This document shows, in pieces, positions 1 through 4,957 of a DNA stretch of 5,467 nucleotides. The notes under the pieces are model-generated. The model saw only the letters and a program-made list of their open reading frames with translations. It was not told where the DNA came from and made no database searches. The position numbers were made by a program, and so were the translations under genes. Source of the stretch: Burkholderiales bacterium (GTDB lineage Bacteria; Pseudomonadota; Gammaproteobacteria; Burkholderiales; SG8-41); the NCBI GenBank assembly GCA_019746155.1, contig JAIESJ010000242.1, positions 1 to 5,467 of the forward strand, written 5' to 3'. Every line of letters starts with the position of its first letter. Position 1 is the first letter of the stretch.

Positions 1-1
1 G

Positions 2-391
2 TTCTGGCACAACCGTGCACGCATTGAACCGGCAATGCGCTTTTATGTATTTGGGCACGCGTTGTATGAAAAAGTGCTGCGCCGCCATTCACGGCTGACG
101 GGGCACGGCATATTGCTCGCGGTGGAAGGGGATTTTTTCTCTTTGCCGCCCACGGCACAACTCGAGCGGCTCGATGCCATGCTTGAGCGGCGCTTGCTTG
201 ACACGGGAATGTTAAACGCGACACGTGAACTCGCGCCGTTACCCGTTCTCGGCGTGCCGGGCTGGTGCGCGGACAATGAACGCGAGCAATATTACGACGA
301 CACCGATTATTTCCGGCCGGGGCGCGTGTCGGAGACGCGCTCGCGAACCAGGAAAGCCCGGAACAAACCGCGGGCCGGGTCTGATGCCTGA
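2..391 (+). CDS. DUF3025 domain protein, 3' part (5' end outside window)
   Basis: The reading frame is open from the left edge to a TGA at 389-391, giving 129 visible residues of a protein whose start lies upstream. The visible part matches what I remember of the DUF3025 family. It has a helical segment rich in Arg and aromatic residues around residues 5-25 with the FGHALYEKVL motif. The family signature at about residues 84-108 follows: a PVLGVPGW stretch, then CADNERE, YYDDTDYF and RPGR. The last 20 residues are a basic tail (several Arg and Lys). The family has no established function and I do not propose one. The internal ATG at 35 is not the true start, because conserved family sequence continues upstream of it. 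The gene converges on the diguanylate cyclase gene with only 6 bp between the two stops, so no separate terminator fits there. Family call fairly sure; function unknown. Confidence 0.8.
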   Translation, partial: FWHNRARIEPAMRFYVFGHALYEKVLRRHSRLTGHGILLAVEGDFFSLPPTAQLERLDAMLERRLLDTGMLNATRELAPLPVLGVPGWCADNEREQYYDDTDYFRPGRVSETRSRTRKARNKPRAGSDA

Positions 392-397
392 CAGGTT

Positions 398-1456
398 CTA
401 GCTCCTGCTGTATACCGTGATGCGGTTTCTGCCTTCGGCCTTGCTGGTGTACATCGCCTGGTCGGCATTTTCCATGACGGTGTCGATGGTGTTGCCGTGC
501 TCGGGATAGCAGGCGATGCCGATGCTGACCGTGGCCTGGACCCTGTCTTTGCGCGTGGGAATCGGCGTGGACTCGATGCGCTGGCGGATACGATTGGCGA
601 CTTCAGCGGCGCCATCGCATGAGGTTTCGGGCAGCAGCACGATGAATTCGTCGCCGCCGTAGCGGGCGATATAGTCGGTTTCGCGCAGCTGGCTCTGGAT
701 GCACTGCACGGTCATTTTCAGCAGGCGATTGCCGGCCTCGTGGCCGTAGGTGTCATTGACCGTTTTCAGGCTGTCGGAGTCGATCATCAGAATGCTGAAC
801 GGGCGGGCGTAGCGCGCGGCGTGCTTGAAAAGTTTGTCGGCAAGCGCCGTAAACGCGCGCATGTTGAATACGCCGGTCAGGTCGTCGGTTTCGGACAGGA
901 ACTTGATCTGCACCAGCGCGCGGCGGATATCGGCGGAGAGCATGGTCGTGACGTAGGCGACCAGCAGCAAGGGTGCGAGCTGCGAGATCAATGCCGTTAC
1001 ATGCGCAGTGATCGTCAGCGACTCGCTGCGTTTCGGGGCGCCGAGCCACAGATAGCAGCCGGCGATCAGGGCGATCTCCAGCAGGGTGGCGAGCTTTCCC
1101 AGGGTCAGCGCGCTGATGATGATGACCAGCAGGTAGAGATTGAGCAGCGGGCTTTCCAGGCGTCCCGAGTACGTCAGCACCCAGGTGATGAAAATGATCA
1201 TTACCAGGGTTTCGATCGCGAGTTTCCAGTGCGTTTCCTGGCGATAGAAGTTGATGTAACGGAAGCTCAGCACGAACGCGGCGAAGAAGAACGACGCCAT
1301 CGCCAGCGCGGTCGAACTCTCCTGGCTGGGCGCCAGCACGAACTGGTATATCAGGACCAGGGCCAGCAGCAGCCATTCGATTTCCGCGACCGTGCGCGAA
1401 AAGCCGCGCAGCTCTTCGGTCGAGAGATGGGGGTCGAAAATCGGGTGGCTGGGCAT
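398..1456 (-). CDS. membrane-bound GGDEF diguanylate cyclase
   Basis: A 352-residue protein expected to make cyclic di-GMP from two GTP at the inner membrane. The N-terminal half holds about six hydrophobic segments (roughly residues 28-42, 50-66, 78-97, 104-121, 123-139, 155-173) and no recognisable soluble sensor domain. Its layout vaguely recalls the six-helix module of PilS/RegB-like sensors. The GGDEF domain spans about 188-350. It starts with DDLTGVFN (191-198), has the D226/N234/D235 region with GHEAGN, and the active-site motif GGDEF at 267-271. An RxxD inhibitory site (R258, D261) sits five residues before it, so product feedback inhibition is likely. Phe is replaced by Leu in the usual FK motif and GD by GN. 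There is no EAL domain. The ATG at 1456 was chosen as first in-frame ATG; no clear Shine-Dalgarno precedes it, so the start is uncertain. Stop TAG at 398-400. The stimulus cannot be read from sequence. Confidence 0.93.
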   Translation of the reverse strand: MPSHPIFDPHLSTEELRGFSRTVAEIEWLLLALVLIYQFVLAPSQESSTALAMASFFFAAFVLSFRYINFYRQETHWKLAIETLVMIIFITWVLTYSGRLESPLLNLYLLVIIISALTLGKLATLLEIALIAGCYLWLGAPKRSESLTITAHVTALISQLAPLLLVAYVTTMLSADIRRALVQIKFLSETDDLTGVFNMRAFTALADKLFKHAARYARPFSILMIDSDSLKTVNDTYGHEAGNRLLKMTVQCIQSQLRETDYIARYGGDEFIVLLPETSCDGAAEVANRIRQRIESTPIPTRKDRVQATVSIGIACYPEHGNTIDTVMENADQAMYTSKAEGRNRITVYSRS

Positions 1457-1760
1457 CTGGGGCGCGCGAAACGTTGGGAATGCGCAGCGCTACCGCGGCA
1501 AAAAATAACAGTTTGCCGCAGCCCGGGCAGCCTAGGCAAGATAATTCGCCCCGTCAGCGCCACGCTGCGGTTGTGCCGAAAGCGGTGAGCACACCGGGCG
1601 ACGCGAGCATGAATTTGCGACGGAATCGCTGCGTGTTCGTGTGCCTGCGCTCATGATAGCCGGCGTGAAAGTCATGCCCGTCGACGACGGCCCCGTGACC
1701 TTGTGGTTGCAGATTGCGCCTGCGGCCCGGGCGGCGTTGAGGTAAAATGCACTTTGCTCA
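1457..1760. other. GC-rich intergenic stretch, no convincing gene
   Basis: About 300 bp between the divergent diguanylate cyclase and htpX control regions. A 60-codon plus-strand frame at 1474-1656 looks like random GC-rich translation (Pro/Arg/Gln/Ser), with no ribosome binding site. I see no tRNA-like fold, no terminator with a T tract and no transposon end. Short inverted repeats occur: the 8-bp pair at 1495-1519 (listed separately), and CCGCAGC at 1516-1522 facing GCTGCGG at 1564-1570. The latter pair could fold but has a 41-base spacer. Confidence 0.5.
1495..1519. promoter_or_regulatory. 8-bp inverted repeat over a candidate -10 of the diguanylate cyclase gene
   Basis: GCGGCAAA at 1495-1502 is perfectly complementary to TTTGCCGC at 1512-1519, around a 9-base AT-rich centre. 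It lies 39-63 bp upstream of the minus-strand gene start. On the minus strand the centre reads TGTTATTTT (1510-1502), an extended -10-like sequence, but I find no matching -35 at 16-18 bp. It could be an operator over the promoter of the cyclase gene. It is not a terminator, since no T run follows the stem on either strand. Function is inferred only from position. Confidence 0.3.
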
Positions 1761-1778
1761 AGAAGTGTTATAAAAAAG

Positions 1779-1792
1779 TTGATTTAAATCAA
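1779..1792. promoter_or_regulatory. perfect FNR/Anr-type binding palindrome
   Basis: TTGATTTAAATCAA is an exact match to the TTGAT-N4-ATCAA consensus bound by FNR/Anr/Dnr-type regulators of the Crp-Fnr superfamily, and the spacer TTAA is itself palindromic. The centre is at 1785.5, about 104 bp before the htpX start codon and about 330 bp from the divergent cyclase start. No -10 lies where a class II FNR-activated promoter (site near -41.5) would need one in either direction. The site instead overlaps a candidate -35 (TTGATT 1779-1784), which would suit repression or class I/upstream action. The motif is seen directly; the bound regulator and its effect are inferred. Confidence 0.6.
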
Positions 1793-1805
1793 TAAGTTAC
1801 TTATT
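1791..1805. repeat. 15-bp perfect inverted repeat abutting the FNR box
   Basis: AATAAGT (1791-1797), one central T, then ACTTATT (1799-1805) form a perfect dyad with 7-bp arms, sharing its first two bases with the FNR-type palindrome. It could be a second operator for another dimeric regulator, or it could be part of the AT-rich promoter core. I do not recognise the motif as a site for a named regulator. Confidence 0.5.
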
Positions 1806-1825
1806 AAGTGTGGCGGGTCCGCGCT

Positions 1826-1854
1826 ATTGAACTTGCCGGGCGCGCTCCCATCTA
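1826..1854 (+). promoter_or_regulatory. sigma-32 (RpoH) heat-shock promoter of htpX
   Basis: ATTGAAC at 1826-1832 matches the heat-shock -35 CTTGAAA at 5 of 7 positions. After a 13-bp spacer, TCCCATCTA at 1846-1854 matches the heat-shock -10 CCCCATnTA at all but the first defined base. The spacing lies in the normal range for RpoH promoters. Transcription would start near 1861, leaving a leader of about 29 bases that includes the GGAGGGG ribosome binding site. HtpX of E. coli is a known heat-shock gene, so the promoter type fits the gene. The elements are read by eye and have not been scored with a matrix. Confidence 0.6.
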
Positions 1855-1872
1855 AGCATCGAGTTCATCACC

Positions 1873-1879
1873 GGAGGGG
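1873..1879 (+). promoter_or_regulatory. strong ribosome binding site fixing the htpX start
   Basis: GGAGGGG ends 10 bases before the ATG at 1890. It decides between this ATG and an upstream in-frame TTG at 1827: the TTG has no Shine-Dalgarno and lies inside the heat-shock promoter, so it cannot be translated from that transcript. Confidence 0.75.
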
Positions 1880-1889
1880 CAAGACTCAT

Positions 1890-2777
1890 ATGAAACGGAT
1901 TTTTCTGTATATCGTCACCAACCTGGCAATCGTGCTGGTACTCAGTATCACGCTGCAGCTGCTGGGGATAGACCGCATGCTCGAAAGCCAAGGCACGGGC
2001 ATCGACTTCAATGCCTTGCTGGTGCTGTCCGCGGTGATGGGTTTTGGCGGCTCGTTCATATCGCTTCTGATCTCGAAGTGGAGCGCCAAGACGATGACCG
2101 GCGCCCAGGTGATCGAAGTGCCCTCCAACATGACCGAGCGCTGGCTGGTCGATACCGTCAAGCGTCAGGCGCAGCAGGCCGGCATCGGCATGCCGGAAGT
2201 TGCGGTCTACGATTCGCCCGAGATCAACGCTTTCGCCACCGGCTGGAACCGCGACAGCGCGCTGGTGGCGGTTAGCACCGGCTTGCTCAACAACATGTCG
2301 CAGGAGGAGGCCGAGGCGGTTCTGGGACATGAAGTGAGCCACATCGCGAACGGCGACATGGTGACGCTGACGCTGATCCAGGGCGTGGTCAACACCTTCG
2401 TGATCTTCCTGTCGCGCGTCATCGGCTTCCTGGTCGATCGTCTGGTGTTCAGGGTCGAGCGCGGGCACGGCCCGGCGTTCTTCATCACCGTCATCGTTGC
2501 GCAACTGGTGCTCGGCATCCTTGCCAGCATGATCGTGATGTGGTTCAGCCGTCAGCGCGAGTTCCGTGCCGATGCGGGCGGCGCCCGGCTGGCCGGCCGC
2601 AACAAGATGATCGCCGCGCTCGAGCGCCTCAAGCTGAACCACGAGCAGTCGCAGTTGCCCGATCAGATGGCCGCATTCGGAATTTCGGGCGGTGCGGCCC
2701 ATGGCCTGAAATACCTGTTCATGTCGCACCCGCCGCTCGAAGAGCGCATCGCCGCGCTGCGCGCCGCGAATCATTGA
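1890..2777 (+). CDS. htpX: HtpX, membrane zinc metalloprotease (M48 family)
   Basis: A 295-residue protein, close to the 293 of E. coli HtpX. This inner-membrane protease degrades damaged or misassembled membrane proteins and works alongside FtsH in membrane quality control. The N-terminus (MKRIFLYIVTNLAIV) is typical of the family. Hydrophobic segments lie near residues 4-25, 40-62, 157-183 and 195-219. The zinc site HEVSH is at 147-151, with H147 and H151 as ligands and E148 catalytic. The third ligand is probably E224 in the REFRADAGGARLAG stretch. The conserved MSHPPLEERIAAL segment is near the C-terminus. The ATG at 1890 is chosen from the strong ribosome binding site and family length. 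The gene stands alone: it is divergent from the cyclase gene and convergent with the downstream oxidoreductase gene. A sigma-32-like promoter fits its known heat-shock control. The perfect FNR-type palindrome further upstream is the unusual part. Confidence 0.96.
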   Translation: MKRIFLYIVTNLAIVLVLSITLQLLGIDRMLESQGTGIDFNALLVLSAVMGFGGSFISLLISKWSAKTMTGAQVIEVPSNMTERWLVDTVKRQAQQAGIGMPEVAVYDSPEINAFATGWNRDSALVAVSTGLLNNMSQEEAEAVLGHEVSHIANGDMVTLTLIQGVVNTFVIFLSRVIGFLVDRLVFRVERGHGPAFFITVIVAQLVLGILASMIVMWFSRQREFRADAGGARLAGRNKMIAALERLKLNHEQSQLPDQMAAFGISGGAAHGLKYLFMSHPPLEERIAALRAANH

Positions 2778-2789
2778 CCGGGGTAATGC

Positions 2790-2812
2790 GCCCGGCAAAC
2801 CTGATGCCGGGC
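2790..2812. terminator. GC-rich hairpin after htpX, terminator-like but without T tract
   Basis: GCCCGGCA (2790-2797) pairs perfectly with TGCCGGGC (2805-2812) around a 7-base loop, starting 13 bp after the htpX stop. No run of T follows on either strand, so it is a weak candidate for an intrinsic terminator. It could instead protect the 3' end of the mRNA. Between it and the oxidoreductase stop at 2923 there is only GC-rich sequence. Confidence 0.4.
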
Positions 2813-2914
2813 AGCCGCGATTGATCTGGTGCGAAAGCGGCCAAGCGGCGAGCAGTAAAAGACGGCGAGTCGTGTAAGGCTCCCGGCGCGACGGTTCTCC
2901 ATCGCCGCGCGCCG

Positions 2915-2931
2915 CTGACTGCTTACTGCTG
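2915..2931 (-). repeat. two CAGTnan heptads running across the oxidoreductase stop codon
   Basis: Read on the minus strand, this is a partial CAG (2931-2929), then CAGTAAG (2928-2922) and CAGTCAG (2921-2915). The TAA stop of the oxidoreductase gene (2925-2923) lies inside the first full heptad, so the repeat supplies the final Gln codon and the stop. The 11-bp core at 2918-2928 is an exact inverted copy of sequence in the array upstream of the same gene (3970-3980 and 3984-3994). Confidence 0.5.
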
Positions 2932-3924
2932 ATCAACCGTCAGCACGATTTTCCCGATGTGCTGGCTCGACTCCATCAGCGCGTGAGCTTTGCCCGCTGC
3001 GGCGAGCGGGAACGTCTGGCGGGTGACTACGCGGATCTGCCCGCTCTCGATCAGCGGCCAGACCTTCGCCTCGAGTTCCTGCGCGATTCTTGCCTTGAAA
3101 GCAGGCGGACGGGTCCGCAGGGTCGAGCCGGTATAAGTGAGGCGCTTCAGCATCACCGGCATCAGGTTGATCTCGACCTTGGAGCCGAGTGCGAAGGCGA
3201 GCTGTATGATGCGGCCGTCGTGGCTGGCGGTCTTGAAATTGCGCTCGATGTTCGGGCCGCCGACGATGTCGAGGATGACGTTGGCGCCGCCTTCCTTGCG
3301 TACGATTTCCACAAAGTCCTCCTGCCGGTAGTCGATGACGCGGTCGGCGCCGAGGTCGCGGCAGATCCTGCAGCGTTCCTCCGGGCTGTCGGTGGCGATG
3401 ACTTTTGCGCCGAAGGCCTTGCCGAGCTGAATGGCCGTCGTGCCGATGCCGCCCGCCCCGCCGTGGACCAGAAACGTTTCGCCTGCCGCGAGGCCGGCGC
3501 CCATGAACACGTTACTCCACACGGTGAAGAAGGTTTCCGGCAGACCGGCCGCATCGCGCAACGCGATGCCTTTCGGGACCGGCAGACAGTGCTGGGCATC
3601 GACGGCGCAATACTCGGCGTAACCGCCGCCGTTGGTAAGCGCGGTCACCTGGTCGCCAACCGCCCAGCGCGTGACCTGATCGCCCATGGCCACGATTTCG
3701 CCCGACACTTCAAGACCGAGCAGATCCGAGGCGCCGGCCGGGGGTGGGTAGAGGCCTTTGCGTTGCATCAGGTCCGGACCGTTGACGCCAGTGGCGGCGA
3801 CCTTGATCAGCACTTCGCCGGCTTGGGGTCTGGGCAACGGACGTTCGGCGAGCTTCAGCACCTCGGGGCCGCCGGGGGCGCTCATTTCGATGACTTTCAT
3901 GGTTGCGGGCAGGTTGCTACTCAT
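2923..3924 (-). CDS. NAD(P)H:quinone oxidoreductase, PIG3 family (MDR superfamily)
   Basis: A 333-residue soluble medium-chain dehydrogenase/reductase of the zinc-free quinone oxidoreductase branch. Such enzymes reduce quinones or related electron-poor carbonyls with NADPH. The N-terminal substrate domain carries the family stretch NGPDLMQRKGLYPPP (48-62), closely followed by ASDLLGLEVSGE. The Rossmann nucleotide-binding loop HGGAGGIGTTAIQL is at 154-167. The usual catalytic and structural zinc ligands of alcohol dehydrogenases are absent, as expected for this branch. The ATG at 3924 was chosen because GAGG lies 6 bases upstream; the alternative ATG at residue 9 has no such site. Length is about the family norm. 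Natural substrate cannot be told from sequence. Its 5' flank is a heptad repeat array and its stop codon lies inside inverted heptads. The next gene upstream (crotonase fold) is 125 bp away, so co-transcription is possible but not evident. Confidence 0.92.
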   Translation of the reverse strand: MSSNLPATMKVIEMSAPGGPEVLKLAERPLPRPQAGEVLIKVAATGVNGPDLMQRKGLYPPPAGASDLLGLEVSGEIVAMGDQVTRWAVGDQVTALTNGGGYAEYCAVDAQHCLPVPKGIALRDAAGLPETFFTVWSNVFMGAGLAAGETFLVHGGAGGIGTTAIQLGKAFGAKVIATDSPEERCRICRDLGADRVIDYRQEDFVEIVRKEGGANVILDIVGGPNIERNFKTASHDGRIIQLAFALGSKVEINLMPVMLKRLTYTGSTLRTRPPAFKARIAQELEAKVWPLIESGQIRVVTRQTFPLAAAGKAHALMESSQHIGKIVLTVDQQ

Positions 3925-3930
3925 GTTTTT

Positions 3931-3934
3931 CCTC
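3931..3934 (-). promoter_or_regulatory. ribosome binding site of the oxidoreductase gene
   Basis: On the minus strand GAGG (3934-3931) is followed by six bases and the ATG at 3924. This decides for the first ATG over the in-frame ATG eight codons later. Confidence 0.65.
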
Positions 3935-3941
3935 GGTTGAT

Positions 3942-4000
3942 TGGTAATCAGTCACCGGTGACCAGTGACCAGTAAGCAGTAAACAGTAAGCAGTGAACAG
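3942..4000 (+). repeat. heptanucleotide tandem array, CAGTnan
   Basis: Consecutive seven-base units in strict phase: TGGTAAT (degenerate), CAGTCAC, CGGTGAC, CAGTGAC, CAGTAAG, CAGTAAA, CAGTAAG, CAGTGAA, then CAG. The array covers about 59 bp and lies 17 bp upstream of the oxidoreductase start codon, between that gene and the crotonase gene. Bases 3951-3962 also form a perfect 12-bp palindrome, GTCACCGGTGAC. Seven-base tandem repeats with a CAGT core resemble the short tandemly repeated repetitive sequences known from cyanobacteria and seen in other bacteria; this likeness is from memory. Not a CRISPR: units are contiguous and have no spacers. Could vary in copy number by slippage. Confidence 0.75.
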
Positions 4001-4035
4001 CGGGCCGTGTAGATCCACCGCTCACCGCTTGACTC

Positions 4036-4047
4036 TCGTCATTCATT
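4036..4047 (+). repeat. 12-bp direct repeat, copy downstream of the crotonase gene
   Basis: TCGTCATTCATT here is identical to 4765-4776. On the minus strand both copies read AATGAATGACGA. This copy begins 3 bp after the crotonase stop codon (TGA at 4052-4050); the other contains that gene's start codon. It opens a 32-codon frame (4046-3948) that runs through the heptad array and looks spurious. Confidence 0.5.
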
Positions 4048-4049
4048 AT

Positions 4050-4775
4050 TCACTTGTTCGATTCCCTGAACAGACGAATCCGTTCTTTCAGTCCGGGCGT
4101 ACTCACTGAGATGGCGAGCGCCGCCAGGTCTTCGGCGCGAGTGTCGGTCACGGTCTGGTAGTGCAGGGCGGCTGACGCGGCCGGCGCCAGCAGCTCGCAG
4201 CTGGCGCGAGTCGCGGCGATCAGCGCAGGCCATTCTGCCGGCGCGGCGATGCGCGTCACGAACTTCATCTTCAGCGCCTCGTCGGCATCGAAGGTGCGGG
4301 AGGCGGAGAGGATATCGCGTGCATTCTCTGCGCCGATGCGGTGGACGAGCCGGCGCGTGCCGAGCACCACGCCGAATCGCAGGCCGGGCATGCGGAACGT
4401 CGTGCCGGGAGCGGCCACCCGCACGCCGCAGCTTGCCACCAGGTCGGCGCCGGCGCCGAAGTTCCTGCCGTGGGCGAGCGCCAGGGTCTCGAAGGGAGCG
4501 TGGTAGAGCTGCTGCAGCAGCGTCTCGATGCGGATGAAGCGCAAGGCAAGATCGCCCTCGCTCTGCTCCAGATAACCGGTGAAATCGAAGCCGGCGCAGA
4601 AGTGAGCGCCCGCGCCCTCGAGGATCATAAGCCGCGTGCCGTCGGTGTGGGCGTATTCGACCGCGTTGAGCAGCGCTTCCACCAGTGAGGCGGACAGCGC
4701 ATTTGCTTTCTGCGGACGGTTCAGCGTCAGACGGGTGACGTGGCCCTCGTGCTTCCTGATCAGTTCGTCATTCAT
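4050..4775 (-). CDS. crotonase-fold (enoyl-CoA hydratase/isomerase family) protein with altered active site
   Basis: A 241-residue protein of the crotonase superfamily, which acts on acyl-CoA thioesters in the cytoplasm; slightly shorter than a typical enoyl-CoA hydratase (about 255-260). The first oxyanion-hole segment HFCAGFDF is at 58-65. The second is within GRNFGAGADL (103-112), followed by the usual SCGVRVAA and FRMPGLRFGVV stretches. Aligned by eye to rat mitochondrial enoyl-CoA hydratase, the catalytic Glu144 position is Asp (D111) and the Glu164 position is Gly (G131). Both canonical acid/base glutamates are thus missing and simple hydratase activity is doubtful; isomerase, lyase, decarboxylase or a different CoA reaction is possible. 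The ATG at 4775 is chosen over an in-frame TTG at 4793, because family alignment begins just after it. Neither has a clear Shine-Dalgarno. Superfamily sure, reaction unknown. Confidence 0.88.
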   Translation of the reverse strand: MNDELIRKHEGHVTRLTLNRPQKANALSASLVEALLNAVEYAHTDGTRLMILEGAGAHFCAGFDFTGYLEQSEGDLALRFIRIETLLQQLYHAPFETLALAHGRNFGAGADLVASCGVRVAAPGTTFRMPGLRFGVVLGTRRLVHRIGAENARDILSASRTFDADEALKMKFVTRIAAPAEWPALIAATRASCELLAPAASAALHYQTVTDTRAEDLAALAISVSTPGLKERIRLFRESNK

Positions 4776-4776
4776 T
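4765..4776 (+). repeat. 12-bp direct repeat, copy at the crotonase start codon
   Basis: TCGTCATTCATT, identical to 4036-4047 and 729 bp away in the same orientation. On the minus strand it contains the start codon of the crotonase gene and its next codons (Met-Asn-Asp and the first bases of Glu). Confidence 0.5.
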
Positions 4777-4801
4777 GAATGTGATAAAACCAAGAGCCTT
4801 T

Positions 4802-4940
4802 GCCACAGAGGACACAGAGTTCCCAGAGGAAGGGCAAATCCGCATACGTAAGTTCTGAATGAGCGTGTATTGTGCTGGCATGGCGGCTTGAACCTTAATT
4901 TGAATCTCTTCGAGGGGTTCTTGTGCAGTTTCTCTGTGGC
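4802..4940. repeat. intergenic element with 9-bp terminal inverted repeats (CACAGAG type)
   Basis: GCCACAGAG at 4802-4810 and its exact reverse complement CTCTGTGGC at 4932-4940 bound a 139-bp AT-richer stretch in the gap between the dioxygenase and crotonase genes. The left end continues with degenerate nine-base units: GACACAGAG (4811-4819) and TTCCCAGAG (4820-4828, inexact). Repeats built on CACAGAG are, from memory, common between genes in many bacterial genomes. The element encodes no protein and I see no target-site duplication. It may be a small non-autonomous element or an RNA-level structure in the leader of the crotonase gene. It starts 17 bp after the dioxygenase stop. Confidence 0.5.
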
Positions 4941-4957
4941 TGAATGTGGATTTTTGG

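Larger units (their letters stand above)
1779..1807 (+). promoter_or_regulatory. candidate sigma-70 promoter embedded in the palindromes
   Basis: TTGATT (1779-1784, 4 of 6 to the -35 consensus) is followed after 17 bp by TATTAA (1802-1807, 4 of 6 to the -10). This would start transcription near 1814 toward htpX. The -35 lies wholly inside the FNR-type palindrome and the -10 overlaps the second inverted repeat, so both dyads would occlude this promoter. The match is only moderate. Confidence 0.35.

Noticed and set aside
740..1588. 282-codon plus-strand open frame opposite the diguanylate cyclase gene
   Set aside because: An antisense shadow with Arg/Gln/Asp-rich composition and no motif. The minus strand carries the intact GGDEF domain.
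1474..1656. 60-codon plus-strand frame in the cyclase-htpX gap
   Set aside because: Low-complexity GC-driven translation, no Shine-Dalgarno and no recognisable domain.
1767..1772. Minus-strand -10-like TATAAC between the FNR box and the diguanylate cyclase gene
   Set aside because: Five of six bases match, but the only -35-like sequence (TTGATT in the FNR box) is 14 bp away, too close. A transcript from it would also have a leader of about 300 bases.
1827..1892. Upstream TTG start for htpX adding 21 residues
   Set aside because: The added residues are not HtpX-like, there is no Shine-Dalgarno, and the TTG lies inside the heat-shock promoter. The ATG at 1890 has GGAGGGG at good spacing.
1824..2936. 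370-codon minus-strand open frame opposite htpX
   Set aside because: Its translation is rich in His, Arg, Gln and Asp and resembles no family, as expected for the shadow of a high-GC gene. The plus strand encodes an unmistakable HtpX.
2959..3975. 338-codon plus-strand open frame opposite the oxidoreductase gene
   Set aside because: An antisense shadow that ends in the heptad array. The minus strand carries the full PIG3-type protein with a ribosome binding site.
3942..4000. Heptad array considered as a CRISPR
   Set aside because: Units are seven bases, contiguous and without spacers; no cas gene is present.
3948..4046. 32-codon minus-strand frame beginning Met-Asn-Asp-Glu in the crotonase-oxidoreductase gap
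   Set aside because: Its start is the second copy of the 12-bp repeat and its body is the heptad array. It has no ribosome binding site or recognisable sequence.
4776..4793. TTG start for the crotonase gene, six codons upstream
   Set aside because: It has no ribosome binding site, and the family alignment begins at the ATG at 4775.
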